Source of the DNA: Microbacteriaceae bacterium | GTDB taxonomy: Bacteria > Actinomycetota > Actinomycetes > Actinomycetales > Microbacteriaceae | NCBI GenBank assembly: GCA_025352325.1 | Contig: JANXTR010000045.1 | Span: 186,001-250,000 of the forward strand | Direction of reading: 5' to 3' | Length of the DNA: 64,000 bases | In this document: positions 1 through 9,056 of the stretch, piece after piece | Position numbering within the stretch: the first letter of the stretch is position 1 | Layout of the letters: each line of letters starts with the position of its first letter | Position numbers and translations under genes: made by a program | Notes under the pieces: generated by a model | Databases searched by the model: none | Told to the model about the DNA's origin: nothing | The model's input: only the letters and a program-made list of their open reading frames with translations

Positions 1-1
1 G

Positions 2-349
2 GCCGCTACGACATTCGAGGCAACGAGGCTGTTGTGTGAGGAACAGGGGTTCCGCTACCGGGTGATGTCAGACCTAGACCGGACCCTCGATCAAAACCTC
101 CGCTTCCTTTCCCGCTACAGGACGCAGGCCTGGCAACCCGCCCTAGGCGACCTTGCGCGGGTGGAGGAAACTCTTGATCGATCGATGCCAATCCGACACC
201 TGCTCGCGCTAGCCACCGCGAAAGATCAAGAATCTACGACGCTCGGCTGGATCTACTGGCTGATCTGGGCAGGACACCTTCAACTGAATCTGCGGACCCC
301 TCTCGGACTCGACAGCATCCTTCAGCCCTCCACAGCGACGACACGATGA
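2..349 (+). CDS. TnsA-like transposon endonuclease, C-terminal part (5' end lies outside the window)
   Basis: The frame is open to the left edge (AATTFEATRLLCEEQGFRYRVMSDLDRTLDQNLRFLSRYR...). Its stop overlaps the TnsB start (ATGA), and its position upstream of tnsB/tnsC/tniQ matches Tn7-like operon order. Confidence 0.65.
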   Translation, partial: AATTFEATRLLCEEQGFRYRVMSDLDRTLDQNLRFLSRYRTQAWQPALGDLARVEETLDRSMPIRHLLALATAKDQESTTLGWIYWLIWAGHLQLNLRTPLGLDSILQPSTATTR

Positions 350-2361
350 AAGTGCACGTAGGGGACGAAATCGATGTTGATGGCGTAATCCATCTCGTCG
401 TCAAACTATCCGCGCAGATCGTAGCGCTGCGCCAAATCGACACCGGCATCACCACCGAAATCTTGCTGACCGATTTCGTCCGCCTTCCCCAGGTAAAGCC
501 GTCAACTCCGGGCGCGGTGCAAACATCCGGCGCGGAGCTAGCAGTCGTTCAATATCTGGATGACACAGGTCGCGAACAGGCAAATTTCTGGCTTCGGCAC
601 CTGCGGGATTTGAGGGACGCACTGGGCTCTGAAGAAGACTCATCGTCAACAGCTTCCTCAGCGATGCAGTCAAAACTCGACGAGCTGGCGGCACTCGGCC
701 GCCCCGTGACCCTTCGCACTCTTCAGCGGAAGCTGAAGGCATATAGACACAGCGGTGTCGCTGGCCTGATTGATCTCCGTCAGCAGCGGAGAACGGGCGA
801 GAAGCGCCGGGTTGACGACAGAGTCATAGCGGCTCTTTCCGAAGTCATGGAAGCACAAACCAACGCATCAACCGGTACGCGAACCAGACTCATCGAACTG
901 ACCGGGCAACTGCTCTCGCAACGATTCGGCGTGGGCGCAATCGATCTTCCGGCCCTCCGAACAATGTTCCGTCTCATCGACGATCTCGATCGAGGGCGCA
1001 TGACCACCGGCTCCGCGAAGACCCGTCGGTCCCTAGCGAACCGCCCCGACCGAGCGTTCTCCGCGATGGGTGTCTCCCGACCGGGAGAGCAAGTCCAGAT
1101 CGACTCCACACCACTCGACGTGCTCGTCCGGCTGGACGGTGGACTCATAGACCGGCCCGAGCTCACAATCATGCTCGACGTCGCCACCCGCAGCATAATC
1201 AGCGCCGTTCTCCGGCCAGGCGCCACGAAAAGCGTCGACCTGGTCGTCGTCCTTGCCCGGGCACTCGTCCCCTACGACTCCAGACCCGGCGGCCGCTCCG
1301 AAACACGGGCGCTCGTCAACGGTGCATTCGAACTCCAGCAACTCGTTGGAGACCAGGACTACGAAGACTACCGCCGCCAACAGCCCTACATCTTCCCCGA
1401 GACCATCACGACAGACCGCGGACTCATCTACATCTCGGAACATTTCCGTACTGCCTGCGAACAGCTCGGGATCTCACTCAACATTTCGGCGCCGTACGCA
1501 CCGACGGACAAAGGCAAAGTCGAACGCACCTTCCACTCGATCAACACCGGGTTCACCCAGTACCTGAAGAACTACACCGGCCGCGGTGTCGAATACCGGG
1601 GCCTCGACGCGGAGCCCGAAACGCTGCACTCGCTTGTTGAACTTCAAGAGCTCCTCGACGAATGGATCGCTGTCGTCTGGCAGAACCGCCCACACGACAG
1701 CCTCCGCGACCCACTGCACCCCTCAGTCTCGCTCTCACCAAACGAGATGTGCCGCGCATACCGGGAGCTCGTCCCGGAGCTTGAGATCCCATTCGACGTC
1801 AACACCTACATCAGCCTTCTACCGGTGAAATGGCGAACGCTCCAGGCCTACGGGATCACCATCGACCACCGCACCTACGACTCGGAAGGCCTCCGCGAAC
1901 TCCGCCGAACCAAATCCACCTACACCGGCCAAGGCGGCAAGTGGCCCATCCACGTCGACCCGTACAACCTGCAAACCGTGTGGATACCAATCAATGATGA
2001 ATGGCTTCCACTCCAGTGGGCGCACGCCACCGCAGCCGGCCCCATGTCCGCGGACGTCTGGTCCGTCACCCGCCGCTCCGGATTCTTCGACCAGCGACGG
2101 GCTCTCGAAGCCGACATAGCCGAACGATCCAGCGACATCCTCCGCCGCGCCGGAACCGGTCGCACGCTCGAAAGCCTCACCGCGGCACGAAGCAGAACTG
2201 TCAACCTCGACCTCATGCGCCTCTCCGAGCTGAAACACCAACCCGCTGAGATCGAAGAACCGGAAGAGACACCCGAACCCGTCGATGACGCGATATCGAC
2301 GGTGGGCCGCCTCAGGTTCGGACTGCTCAACATCAGGGAAGAAGCGGAACGGAGGCCATGA
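346..2361 (+). CDS. TnsB/Mu-type DDE transposase
   Basis: 671 aa rve-type integrase core with D (VQIDSTPLDV), D (TITTDRGLIY) and E (APTDKGKVERTFHS). It overlaps both neighbours by 4 nt. Confidence 0.9.
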   Translation: MKVHVGDEIDVDGVIHLVVKLSAQIVALRQIDTGITTEILLTDFVRLPQVKPSTPGAVQTSGAELAVVQYLDDTGREQANFWLRHLRDLRDALGSEEDSSSTASSAMQSKLDELAALGRPVTLRTLQRKLKAYRHSGVAGLIDLRQQRRTGEKRRVDDRVIAALSEVMEAQTNASTGTRTRLIELTGQLLSQRFGVGAIDLPALRTMFRLIDDLDRGRMTTGSAKTRRSLANRPDRAFSAMGVSRPGEQVQIDSTPLDVLVRLDGGLIDRPELTIMLDVATRSIISAVLRPGATKSVDLVVVLARALVPYDSRPGGRSETRALVNGAFELQQLVGDQDYEDYRRQQPYIFPETITTDRGLIYISEHFRTACEQLGISLNISAPYAPTDKGKVERTFHSINTGFTQYLKNYTGRGVEYRGLDAEPETLHSLVELQELLDEWIAVVWQNRPHDSLRDPLHPSVSLSPNEMCRAYRELVPELEIPFDVNTYISLLPVKWRTLQAYGITIDHRTYDSEGLRELRRTKSTYTGQGGKWPIHVDPYNLQTVWIPINDEWLPLQWAHATAAGPMSADVWSVTRRSGFFDQRRALEADIAERSSDILRRAGTGRTLESLTAARSRTVNLDLMRLSELKHQPAEIEEPEETPEPVDDAISTVGRLRFGLLNIREEAERRP

Positions 2362-3365
2362 CGGACACCATCGCACACTTCTTCCCCCTCTCAACCAAAG
2401 AAGGCTGGAGCCGGTTCGTCTCCGACGACCCACCGCGCCCACCCAAAATCACGCACGCACAGCGCCAAGCCCAGTCCAAGAGCAATCGCGAGCAATACGA
2501 CACCGCTCGCCGGCAGTTCATGAGCGGCGGCATTGTGCGAACCCCCGTATTTAACAAAATCCTCCAGTCAGCGAGCAGTCGGCTCCGGATGAATGAGTTC
2601 AAGTACACCGGCAAGCTGGGGCTCATAGTGTCCGGTGCGCCCGCTCTGGGCAAGACGACAACGGTCACTCAGATCGGCAAGCTTCACACACTCCGACGCC
2701 AACACCAAGAGCATCCCGCCGGTCAGCCCGGGAGCATCCCCGTGGTCTATATCACCGTGCCACCCGCCTGCGGTCCCAAAGCGATGATCGCCGAGTTCGC
2801 AGAATTCTTCGGTCTCCCTACCAACGGACGCATCTCCCAATCCACCCTGCTCAATACCGTGTCCCAGGTCATGGCGCGGGTCCGCACCGAGCTTGTCATC
2901 GTCGATGAAATCCATAACCTCAACGTCAACTACCGGATGAGCGCCGACGCCAGCGATGCGCTGAAACAACTCTCTGAGAAGTGCGCTGCGACTTTCATCT
3001 ACGCCGGCGTCAACGTTGAATCCAGCGGACTCCTCGACGGGGCCCGCGGCCAACAGATATCCAGCCGATTCGAACTACACCGCGTCGCCCCCTTCAGCGA
3101 TCGCAGCACGAAACACCGCGATGAGTGGCAAGCCGTCCTTCTCGACCTCGAGGAAACCCTGTGCCTAACAAGGCAACGTGACGGCGACATTCTCGCCCAC
3201 TCAGCAAGACTCTTCGCCGATACCGGCGGATCGATCGGCCGCCTCGTCGACACACTCCACCGCGCCGCGCTTGACGCGATCGACAACCGCACCGAACGGC
3301 TCACCTTCGCATCGGACACCACAATGCGAGCCAAGCGCGCACCGGCGTTGGCTGCGGCCTCATGA
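2358..3365 (+). CDS. TnsC/TniB-type AAA ATPase
   Basis: Walker A GAPALGKTT and Walker B ELVIVDEIHNL. The gene overlaps the tnsB stop. Confidence 0.88.
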   Translation: MTDTIAHFFPLSTKEGWSRFVSDDPPRPPKITHAQRQAQSKSNREQYDTARRQFMSGGIVRTPVFNKILQSASSRLRMNEFKYTGKLGLIVSGAPALGKTTTVTQIGKLHTLRRQHQEHPAGQPGSIPVVYITVPPACGPKAMIAEFAEFFGLPTNGRISQSTLLNTVSQVMARVRTELVIVDEIHNLNVNYRMSADASDALKQLSEKCAATFIYAGVNVESSGLLDGARGQQISSRFELHRVAPFSDRSTKHRDEWQAVLLDLEETLCLTRQRDGDILAHSARLFADTGGSIGRLVDTLHRAALDAIDNRTERLTFASDTTMRAKRAPALAAAS

Positions 3366-3393
3366 ACGAGCACATCAACCCCGTCTTCTGTTC

Positions 3394-4377
3394 ATGATTC
3401 GCGCACTGCCCGTCACCGTCCGCCCCGTCGACGGCGAAACTTCCGAAAGCTACTTCCAACGCCTCGCGTCTGTGAATTCCGTGCCCGCTGAATCCCTCTG
3501 GGGCTACCTACGGCAGCTCCATGCAGGGTTGCCCGTCAAACGAAACGCCGAACTGGCGACCACCGAACTCGAGCACCTGGGTGGCCTGCCTTCGGCATGG
3601 TTCAGTCTCAATAGACAGCACCACCTCCTCCCCATCCGGTGCCCCCACACTCGATGGCAATTTGCAATCTGCCCTACCTGCTCATGCCTACCCGCCGAAA
3701 CGTCCGGCTGTGTGCGATGCGCTCACGGGAAAGCGACCAGGGTGACCACCAGAACAGGCCCAATCTGTCTGCACCACAAGCGCTGGCACCATGAGAGCTC
3801 CGACATCGACATCGCAGAAATGCCGAGTCACCTCGCCGCCGAGAAAGCGTTCAGAGGAACCCTGACCAATCGCGGCATATCACTCGCAACCGGCGAGCTG
3901 ACACTCGCAAACCAACTCGCTCACGCCTGGAGTTCAACCGAACCTATATCGACTGAAGAAGACGGGACCCGCTTTTTCCTTTTGTTCCCGGCAACCGTCA
4001 AATTGGCCATCGCACTAACCGACCCCGAGTTCGTGGAACTACTTCTGAACCCTCACTGGTCACCAAGCGAACACGCGACGCTCCTATCCATGACCATCAC
4101 CGCGGTCCTCGGACATCCCGAGCGCTCCGACTCCGGCGTGCTCTGGAAAACGGTGAATCATCACGCAAGCGCAGTAACCGTCGCCTACGGAATGGTCGGC
4201 ACCCGCAGGCGAAGCCGCAACTGCACCATGGAACGCGCATTCTTCACCGCCGCCTACACGCACCGAGCCTGTCTGCTCCGACACTTGGACGCGAGACACA
4301 TGCCGAAAATCAGCAACCCTGGGCAGGGCCGCCGAGCGCCCTCCGCTCAAAGACTCGCGATGCTGCAACGCGCATAG
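3394..4377 (+). CDS. TniQ family transposon target-selection protein
   Basis: Start taken at MIRALPVTVRPVDGETSESYFQRLASVN. It has a typical TniQ N-terminus and zinc-finger cysteines (CPTC...CVRC...CLHHKRWH), and lies last in the tns operon. Confidence 0.85.
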   Translation: MIRALPVTVRPVDGETSESYFQRLASVNSVPAESLWGYLRQLHAGLPVKRNAELATTELEHLGGLPSAWFSLNRQHHLLPIRCPHTRWQFAICPTCSCLPAETSGCVRCAHGKATRVTTRTGPICLHHKRWHHESSDIDIAEMPSHLAAEKAFRGTLTNRGISLATGELTLANQLAHAWSSTEPISTEEDGTRFFLLFPATVKLAIALTDPEFVELLLNPHWSPSEHATLLSMTITAVLGHPERSDSGVLWKTVNHHASAVTVAYGMVGTRRRSRNCTMERAFFTAAYTHRACLLRHLDARHMPKISNPGQGRRAPSAQRLAMLQRA

Positions 4378-4388
4378 CTTGTCGCGGA

Positions 4389-4556
4389 TCAGCTAACACT
4401 ATTCGAACGCGCATCCTTCACAAGAGCCGTTACTTCTTCACGCGAGACCGCTCTACCAGCAAGCTGAGCTCGTGCTTCGCCCTGTAGACCGCGCATCTTC
4501 ATCGACCATCGGTCGCGTGCCGCCGCGGCGTTCCAGCTGTCGTTAACATCGTCCAT
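4389..4556 (-). CDS. small hypothetical protein (55 aa) convergent to tniQ
   Basis: ORF MDDVNDSWNAAAARDRWSMKMRGLQGEARAQLAGRAVSREEVTALVKDARSNSVS with an AGGA-like motif just upstream. Confidence 0.4.
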   Translation of the reverse strand: MDDVNDSWNAAAARDRWSMKMRGLQGEARAQLAGRAVSREEVTALVKDARSNSVS

Positions 4557-4665
4557 GTTCCTGCGCCCACCCTCGTCCCTAACCAATGTCGCGTCCCATC
4601 CGATGTTTCCCTCACGTCGCTACCGCGTTCCAGGTCCAGCCGCGACCCGAGAACAACGACCGGCA

Positions 4666-4809
4666 TTACACGGCGTTCAAGTCGATCCCGAATCGGGCTG
4701 CGATCTCGGACAAAGGGACATCCGGACCCCGCCCGCATCGTTCAGCCACGATCAGCGCTATCTCGATGTCCTCGAGCAAGTTCAGTATCGCGGGACCCAG
4801 TTTAGGCAT
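4666..4809 (-). CDS. small helix-turn-helix-like protein (47 aa)
   Basis: MPKLGPAILNLLEDIEIALIVAERCGRGPDVPLSEIAARFGIDLNAV, with a GGAG ribosome-binding site upstream on the minus strand and an HTH-like LSEIAARFGI. Confidence 0.5.
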   Translation of the reverse strand: MPKLGPAILNLLEDIEIALIVAERCGRGPDVPLSEIAARFGIDLNAV

Positions 4810-5332
4810 GTTTGCTCCTCGAGAACCGACCATACGGAACGGCATTCCGCGGCGGTTTTTGTGAAAGCGAATGACCGAATAATTGCGCGATCTCTTTGCA
4901 TTTTCGCACTCCGCGCGTCGAGATTCCACTCCCAGAGAATAGGTGTCGCCTCGGAGAATGGTGCACTTTTAGACCCTGTCCGATTCAGAGGTGTAACGGT
5001 GTAACAGGTCCGAGCTCGCACTGCTCCGTCAGCGACCAGACAGGACTTTCTCCAGACCGATATCGGGTCTTCCGCAGAGCAAAGAACCGTTTGGCCAGCG
5101 GCGGATTTCCGTGCCGCCCTCCTTTCCAAGACGATCGGATGGGTACAAGACAAATCCGAAACATGCTCATAACGACGCCGCACCGCTGAGCGTTCCGCTT
5201 ACGGGCGGTCGAATCGGTCGAATAGTGGTCTCGAGCACGCTCTCGAGAGGGCACCAAATCGTGTCCGGTGGTCGTCCGCCTTGCGGGGCGTTGCTGACGT
5301 CTTCTGAGTTGGCTTCGTGGAAGGATGACCGC

Positions 5333-5530
5333 ATGGAGAATTCACAGCTCAGCGGGTTGAGCGTTTTCGCTTCTGGCGTGTGGCCGGTCGAAATCTCGGC
5401 TGGTAAGCGCATCAACGCAGTTCACCGGGTGCCGGTGAGGGCGTCGGTTGACGTTGCTACCGGCGAGGTACGGTTTCACGTCGACTCGGAAGGTATCGAT
5501 ATCCTTCGACGCGACTCCGACCAACGCTGA
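5333..5530 (+). CDS. small hypothetical protein (65 aa)
   Basis: MENSQLSGLSVFASGVWPVEISAGKRINAVHRVPVRASVDVATGEVRFHVDSEGIDILRRDSDQR, with GGAAGG upstream of the ATG. Confidence 0.45.
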   Translation: MENSQLSGLSVFASGVWPVEISAGKRINAVHRVPVRASVDVATGEVRFHVDSEGIDILRRDSDQR

Positions 5531-5729
5531 GCGCAATCCTTGGTCGGTCTCCGGTTGTCACCGCGAAACTTTGCGCCGTTCGGCCTTCCACTTACGGGCA
5601 CCTGAGCTCGACGGTCACAGCGTCAAGTTCCTGGCTGGAGCACCTCGCCGGAGGACCTCGACAATAGGAGCTGAGTAGGCCGGCGTTCGGCCTATCAGCA
5701 TCAGGGTCGCGTTTGCCGAGATCTCCGAT

Positions 5730-5850
5730 TTGGACAAAATGAATGGCACAGATCCCCCATCAGTGCATTTTCCTGCAACACCACGTTGCCCCGAAAACGC
5801 GGTGATCTCGACGGACAACTCACCTGTCAATCGGACAGATTGAATGGCAC
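5730..5850 (+). repeat. 20-bp imperfect direct repeats, possible TnsB-site-like array
   Basis: TTGGACAAAATGAATGGCAC (5730-5749) and TCGGACAGATTGAATGGCAC (5831-5850) match at 17/20. A weaker copy, ACGGACAACTCACCTGTCAA (5811-5830), abuts the second. Confidence 0.5.
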
Positions 5851-5966
5851 GGGACACGGTGGTTGGGCCGATCTGGTTGAAAAGCGTCGATCCATCCTGA
5901 AAAACGAACTGTGCCGTCGCGATCTGTGCGATCCCGGTCGCGATCGGGATCGCGTGGACCGGAGCG

Positions 5967-7421
5967 CTAGACCCCGACGGGCTCGGACGCCGCAGCCGGC
6001 TCCTCGCTCGACTCCGCGATCGGCGCCGCGGGGTGCGTCGAGCGACCCGCGGGCAGCAGCAACGCGATCAGGGCGGTGGCCATCAGCACCGAGGCACCGA
6101 CGAACACGGCGGGGATCGCAGCATCCACGTAGCCGGTCGGCGTGAGATGCCCGCCCGCCCCGGTGAAGACAGCGGTCAGCACGGCGATGCCGAGGGCGAC
6201 CCCGATCTCGCGGAGGGTCGAGTTGGTCCCGCTGGCTTTCGCCGTGTCCTCCGGACGGATGCGCGCGAGCACCGCCGTCGAGGAGGGGGCGAACACGAGG
6301 CCCATGCCGATTCCCGCCGCGATGAACGCGGGCAGGAGGGTCGTGTACGGGACGTCCACCGACATGGTCAGCGAGATCCAGAACAGACCGAGCGCCTGCA
6401 GGGTCAGGCCCGCGACGATCAGGTTGCGGGTGCCGATGCGACCGGCGAAGGCTCCGGCCAACGGCGCGACGACCATCGGCGCCATCGTCCACGGCGTGGT
6501 GAGCACGGCTGCCTGGAGCGGGGAGTTGCCCTGCACGATCTGCAGGAACTGGATCAGGATGAAGACCGCCCCGAACATCCCGAAGCTGAAGCCGAATCCG
6601 ACGATGTTGGCCACCGAGAAGCTGCGATCGCGGAACAGGCGCAGCGGCAGCAGGGGAGCGGAGGTGCGCAGCTCCCACACGATGAAGGCCGCGAGCAGCA
6701 CGGCGCCGGCGACGAGCGAGCCCATCACCTCGGCGCTGTCCCAGCCTGCCGGGTTGCCCCGCACGATGCCGAACACGATGCCCAGCACCCCGAGGCCCGC
6801 GAGCAGCACCCCCACGATGTCGGCGGGTACCCTGTCGCCGAATGCGTTCGGCAGGATCGCGAGGATCAGCGGAACAGCGATGATCCCCACCGGCACGTTG
6901 ATCCAGAAGATGCCCTGCCAGTTCCAGCCCTCGACGACCGCGCCGCCGATCAGCGGGCCGGCCGCGACGCCAAGGCCGGCGATGCCGCCCCAGATGCCGA
7001 TGGCGAGCGGACGACGCTTCGGGTCGACCGAGCCTGCGAGCAGCGAGAGCGAGAGCGGCATGATGCCCGCCCCGCCGAGGCCCTGTATGGCGCGGGCAAC
7101 GATGAGCTGTGTTGGGTCGGTCGCGAAGGCGGCCAGTGCCGAGGCGAGTGTGAAGATCGTGATGCCGACGACGAAGACGGTGCGGCGACCGAAGCGGTCA
7201 CCCAGCGCGACAGCGAAGAGGATGAGGCTAGCGAAGACCAGCGTGTACGCGTTGATGAACCACTGCAGTTCTTCGACGGAGGCGCCGAGGTCCTGGTGGA
7301 GCACCGGCAGCGCGTTGGTCATGACGAGGTTGTCGAGGGTGGCCATGAACATCGGGATGCCGGTGGCGAGCAGGACCAGCGCGAACGGAATGCGCCGCGC
7401 AGAGGAAGTGAGAGGAGACAT
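5967..7421 (-). CDS. MFS transporter, 14-TMS DHA2/EmrB-QacA type
   Basis: 484 aa, hydrophobic, ATLDNLVMTNALPVLHQDL...GDRFGRRTVFVVGI...; divergent from a TetR gene. Confidence 0.88.
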   Translation of the reverse strand: MSPLTSSARRIPFALVLLATGIPMFMATLDNLVMTNALPVLHQDLGASVEELQWFINAYTLVFASLILFAVALGDRFGRRTVFVVGITIFTLASALAAFATDPTQLIVARAIQGLGGAGIMPLSLSLLAGSVDPKRRPLAIGIWGGIAGLGVAAGPLIGGAVVEGWNWQGIFWINVPVGIIAVPLILAILPNAFGDRVPADIVGVLLAGLGVLGIVFGIVRGNPAGWDSAEVMGSLVAGAVLLAAFIVWELRTSAPLLPLRLFRDRSFSVANIVGFGFSFGMFGAVFILIQFLQIVQGNSPLQAAVLTTPWTMAPMVVAPLAGAFAGRIGTRNLIVAGLTLQALGLFWISLTMSVDVPYTTLLPAFIAAGIGMGLVFAPSSTAVLARIRPEDTAKASGTNSTLREIGVALGIAVLTAVFTGAGGHLTPTGYVDAAIPAVFVGASVLMATALIALLLPAGRSTHPAAPIAESSEEPAAASEPVGV

Positions 7422-7440
7422 CTGGAGCTCCGTAAGAAGT

Positions 7441-7480
7441 TATCGAATGATTACAAGTGCACATTAGTAATCAGTTGATA
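7441..7480. promoter_or_regulatory. palindromic operator between MFS and TetR genes
   Basis: TATCgAATGATTAC - AAGTGCACATTA - GTAATCAgTTGATA; near-perfect 14-nt arms centred on GTGCAC. Confidence 0.7.
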
Positions 7481-7482
7481 CC

Positions 7483-8151
7483 ATGTCAAGCGTGATCATC
7501 ACTGCTGCTGACAAGACGCTCGAGAAGGCGCCAGACAAGGTGCCCGAGATTGCCACCCGGATGCGCTCCCAAGACCGCCGCGAGCTGATCCTGGGTGCCG
7601 CCACCGCCGTGTTCGGCGAGCGCGGCTACTTCGGCGCGACGACGGATGCCGTCGCTAAGGTCGCCGGCGTCAGCCAGCCCTACGTCGTGCGGATGTTCGG
7701 CACCAAGGAGGCGCTCTTCCTCGAGGTGCTCGAGCGTGCGCTCGACACGCTGATGAAGACGTTCGCGCGCGCGCTGACCGACACCAGCCCTCCTCCCGCC
7801 GGGCTGGAGGACACACCGTCTCTGCGCATCGGCCGCGCATACGCCGACCTGCTCGTCGACCGCGGGCTCCTCCTGAGCCTGATGCAGTCCTTCATGCTCG
7901 GTGCCGACCCGGTCATCGGCCCGGTTGCGCGCGCGGGATTCATCCGGGTCTACACCTTCCTCCGCGAGGAGGTCGGAATGACCCCGCTCGAGGCCGACGT
8001 CTTCCTTGCCCACGGCATGATGATGAACACGATGGTCGGATTGCGGATGGCGGATCTCTACGCCGACGGCGACCCCTGCGCGATCGACCTGCTCGAGACG
8101 GCCCTTCCCGGCAAGCTGGACGTGCTGCTCGACTCGAGCAAGCCGGCATGA
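7483..8151 (+). CDS. TetR/AcrR family transcriptional regulator
   Basis: N-terminal HTH: RRELILGAATAVFGERGYFGATTDAVAKVAGVSQPYVVRMFGTKEALF. Confidence 0.9.
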   Translation: MSSVIITAADKTLEKAPDKVPEIATRMRSQDRRELILGAATAVFGERGYFGATTDAVAKVAGVSQPYVVRMFGTKEALFLEVLERALDTLMKTFARALTDTSPPPAGLEDTPSLRIGRAYADLLVDRGLLLSLMQSFMLGADPVIGPVARAGFIRVYTFLREEVGMTPLEADVFLAHGMMMNTMVGLRMADLYADGDPCAIDLLETALPGKLDVLLDSSKPA

Positions 8152-9056
8152 CCGGAGCGGAGGCCGAGCATGGCGGCTCGGGCGGCATCCTGCTCGTCGA
8201 CAAACCGGGCGGCATCACCAGTCATGACGCGGTGGGCCGCGCGCGTCGCGCCCTGGGCACGCGCAAGGTCGGCCACGCCGGCACGCTGGACCCGATGGCG
8301 ACCGGGCTGCTGATCCTCGGCGTCGACAGCTCGACCCGACTGCTCACCTTCCTGGTCGGACTCGGCAAGACCTACGAGGCGACCATCCGGCTCGGGCAGA
8401 GCTCCGACACCGACGACGCCGAGGGGCGGCTCTCGGAGCCGGTCGACGCGAGCCACGTCGCGCGCGCCGACATCGACGCGGGCATCGCGGCCCTGAGCGG
8501 CGGGATCTCGCAGGTGCCCTCGACCTTCAGCGCCATCAAGGTAGACGGCAAGCGCGCATACGAGCTCGCGCGCACGGGGGAGCCGGTTGAGCTCAAGTCC
8601 CGCACCGTCACCATCTCGCGCTTCCAGGTGCTGGCCGAGCGCCGCAGCGGACCGTTCACCGATCTGGATGTGGTCATCGACTGTTCCTCGGGCACCTACA
8701 TCCGCGCCCTCGCCCGCGATCTCGGCGCCGGTCTCGGTGTCGGAGGACACCTCACCGCCCTGCGCCGCACCTCCATCGGACCGTTCGAGGTCGCGGATGC
8801 CGTGGCCGCCGACGCGATCGACCCCGCGGCCCTGCGGGCTCCGGCCAGTGTCGCGGAACAGCTGTTCCCCCGGCTCGAGCTCGGACGGCAGGAGCTCACC
8901 GAGCTCACCCAGGGGAAGCGGATCGCGGTCGGGGTGCCGGACGCCGACGTGGTGGCGGCGGTGGGGGCATCCGGCCGTCTCGCGGGTCTCGTCTCGGTGA
9001 AGAAGGGGGTCGCTCGCGTGCTCGTGAACTTCCCGACCGAGGAGGTGCTCGCGTGA
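8148..9056 (+). CDS. truB: tRNA pseudouridine(55) synthase TruB
   Basis: GGILLVDKPGGITSHDAVGRARRALGTRKVGHAGTLDPMATGLL is the canonical TruB motif. Confidence 0.96.
   Translation: MTGAEAEHGGSGGILLVDKPGGITSHDAVGRARRALGTRKVGHAGTLDPMATGLLILGVDSSTRLLTFLVGLGKTYEATIRLGQSSDTDDAEGRLSEPVDASHVARADIDAGIAALSGGISQVPSTFSAIKVDGKRAYELARTGEPVELKSRTVTISRFQVLAERRSGPFTDLDVVIDCSSGTYIRALARDLGAGLGVGGHLTALRRTSIGPFEVADAVAADAIDPAALRAPASVAEQLFPRLELGRQELTELTQGKRIAVGVPDADVVAAVGASGRLAGLVSVKKGVARVLVNFPTEEVLA

Noticed and set aside
780-2442. Long antisense ORFs opposite the TnsB gene and elsewhere (e.g. 1819-2442 minus)
   Set aside because: Shadow ORFs from high GC codon bias; the plus-strand frame carries the conserved DDE motifs.
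4977-5837. TGTCCGATT (4977-4985) and AATCGGACA (5829-5837) as terminal inverted repeats of an 860-bp element
   Set aside because: Only 9 bp, no matching 5-bp target duplication (GACCC versus GATTG); expected by chance at this scale.
6033-7478. 481-aa and 441-aa plus-strand ORFs over the MFS gene
   Set aside because: Highly charged or Pro/Arg-rich shadow frames; the minus-strand MFS frame is the real gene.
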